A stretch of DNA of 7,127 nt from Ignavibacteriota bacterium (GTDB lineage Bacteria; Bacteroidota; Ignavibacteria; Tepidaquicellales; Tepidaquicellaceae): contig PMIW01000166.1 in assembly GCA_003158365.1 (NCBI GenBank), forward strand, positions 1-7,127, written 5' to 3'. Made by a program: the position numbers and the translations under genes. The notes beneath the pieces were generated by a model, which ran no database searches, had not been told where the DNA came from, and was given only the letters and a program-made list of their open reading frames with translations. Each line of letters begins with the position of its first letter. Position 1 is the stretch's first letter. Shown here piece after piece: positions 5,979-7,127 of this stretch.

Positions 5979-7127
5979 CTAATTCACCCAGCTATTTCTA
6001 TCCAGAGTTCGGTATTGAATTGCTTCGCTAAGATGGGAGGTTGAGATTTTTTCCTCCCCTGCCAGGTCTGCGATTGTTCTTCCTACCTTTAAAATCCTGT
6101 CGTAGGCTCTTGCCGATAGCCCGAGTTTTGCAATTGCTGTCTTCAAAAGGTTTTCGCAGTCATTGTCGAGGTCACAGAACTTCTTAATCTCCTTTGAGTT
6201 CATATTTGCATTGGAAAATATTCCGTGTACATTTTTAAAGCGCCTGATTTGAATCTCTCTTGCCTTCACTACCCTTTCGCGGATAACTTCGGATTTTTCG
6301 GATTCAATTTTGCTCGAGAGCTCCTGGTACTTTACCGGGTTAACGTGAATATGAATATCTATCCTGTCAAGTATAGGTCCGGATATTTTTGAAATAAATT
6401 TCTGCACATCATAATCCGAATACAGTTGTGCTTCTTTTGCTGTTCCTGCAGGCGAAGGATTCATTGCTGCGATGAACATAAAACTGCAGGGATACTGAAC
6501 GGTAATTTTCGAGCGCGCGATTGTTACGATTCTGTCTTCAAGGGGTTGACGCAGAACCTCGAGTACATTTTTTTTGAATTCTGTTAACTCATCAAGAAAA
6601 AGTACTCCGTTATGTGCAAACGATATCTCTCCCGGCTTTGCGTTTGTACCGCCTCCGACAATTGAAACGTCACTTGCGGTGTGATGCGGGGATCTGAATG
6701 GTCTTGTGGTGATTATAGACGTGTCGGGAAGCATTAATCCCGCTATTGAGTGTATCTTTGTCGTCTCAAGCGCTTCTTCGAGTGTCATTGGCGGAAGAAT
6801 GGACGGGACCCGTTTTGCAAGCATCGTTTTTCCCGAACCCGGCAAACCAATCATAATTATATTATGCGCTCCTGCAGCTGCAACTTCCATCGCCCGTTTT
6901 ACTTCTGCCTGTCCTTTAACATCTGAAAAATCAAGTACATATTTGCGGTCATTTGAAAAAACTTCTTTGATATCAAGTTCGTAAGGTAAAACATCCAGCC
7001 TTCCGTTCAGGAAATCGTAAATTTCCGTCAGGTCTTCGAACGGATAAACCTCAAGCCCTTCGACTATTGCAGCTTCCTTTGCATTTTCTTTTGAAAGAAT
7101 TATTCCCTTGAACCCGCGGTTCTTTGC
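5979..7127 (-). CDS. yifB: YifB/ComM family Mg-chelatase-like AAA+ ATPase (5' end cut off)
   Basis: The frame is open to the right edge, so 382 C-terminal residues are visible and roughly 130 N-terminal ones (part of the ChlI/Lon-like domain) are missing; the family is about 500 residues. An ATG at 6890 is internal, because the 79 residues before it are clearly family-like (GFKGIILSKENAKEAAIVEG, then VLDFSDVKGQAEVKRA). Key motifs by visible-fragment numbering: Walker A GLPGSGKT (94-101), FRSPHHTAS (about 144-152), Walker B GVLFLDE (174-180), AAMNPSPAG (220-228), the sensor/arginine region SGPILDRIDIH (249-259), and a C-terminal Mg-chelatase helical domain with LSARAYDRILKVGRTIADL. The MNPSPAG variant lacks the Cys pair of the MNPCPCG form. 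The V. cholerae homologue ComM is a hexameric branch-migration helicase needed for integrating transformed DNA, and the same job is plausible here. The stop is followed by the TAGAG inverted repeat. Confidence 0.95.
   Translation of the reverse strand, partial: AKNRGFKGIILSKENAKEAAIVEGLEVYPFEDLTEIYDFLNGRLDVLPYELDIKEVFSNDRKYVLDFSDVKGQAEVKRAMEVAAAGAHNIIMIGLPGSGKTMLAKRVPSILPPMTLEEALETTKIHSIAGLMLPDTSIITTRPFRSPHHTASDVSIVGGGTNAKPGEISFAHNGVLFLDELTEFKKNVLEVLRQPLEDRIVTIARSKITVQYPCSFMFIAAMNPSPAGTAKEAQLYSDYDVQKFISKISGPILDRIDIHIHVNPVKYQELSSKIESEKSEVIRERVVKAREIQIRRFKNVHGIFSNANMNSKEIKKFCDLDNDCENLLKTAIAKLGLSARAYDRILKVGRTIADLAGEEKISTSHLSEAIQYRTLDRNSWVN

Noticed and set aside
6890..6890. ATG at 6890 as the true start of yifB
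   Set aside because: The 79 codons upstream to the window edge are open and encode conserved family sequence leading into the AAA+ domain, so the gene is truncated by the window and starts beyond it.
6706..6984. 92-residue plus-strand ORF
   Set aside because: It is antisense to the Walker A and flanking region of yifB and is a shadow of that coding sequence.

Overview
The window looks like chromosomal DNA of an AT-rich, diderm bacterium of the Bacteroidota/Chlorobiota/Ignavibacteriota group. The main evidence is the secreted protein at the left edge, which ends, where the window cuts it, in the YSLSQNYPNPF signature that opens type IX secretion (T9SS type A) sorting domains. That signature is especially common in Ignavibacteria and relatives. 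The YifB/ComM protein also carries the Cys-less MNPSPAG variant seen in that group. Assignment below phylum level is not supportable from sequence alone.

Layout, left to right. (1) 1-1667, minus: 3'-truncated gene for a large exported protein with Asp-box (BNR-like) repeats and the start of a T9SS sorting signal. (2) 1668-2240: AT-rich divergent intergenic region with one 12-bp inverted repeat and no convincing gene. (3) 2241-2948, plus: a lipoprotein of unknown function. (4) 2954-3007: a hairpin between convergent genes, a good intrinsic terminator for the minus-strand gene. (5) 3030-3425, minus: a stand-alone receiver-domain response regulator, preceded by a small, doubtful membrane ORF (3447-3653). 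(6) 3790-5709, minus: complete mnmG (gidA), the tRNA wobble-uridine modification enzyme. (7) 5710-5978: a compact non-coding segment with two parS-type palindromes (GTTTCACGTGAAAC core), a long inverted repeat between them and a second long inverted repeat beside them. Both long repeats are built from roughly 9-bp periodic units. (8) 5979-7127, minus: 5'-truncated yifB/comM, a Mg-chelatase-like AAA+ ATPase.

The genes do not form one pathway. mnmG and yifB are housekeeping genes. The parS pair beside mnmG is the most informative signal: it marks this as a likely ParB-loading site and, by general parS biology, suggests an origin-proximal position. The left part (T9SS cargo, lipoprotein, orphan receiver) is more lineage-specific. 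I see no mobile element, CRISPR array, tRNA or rRNA, and no clear new multi-gene system. The element most worth following up is the parS/inverted-repeat cluster at 5763-5976.
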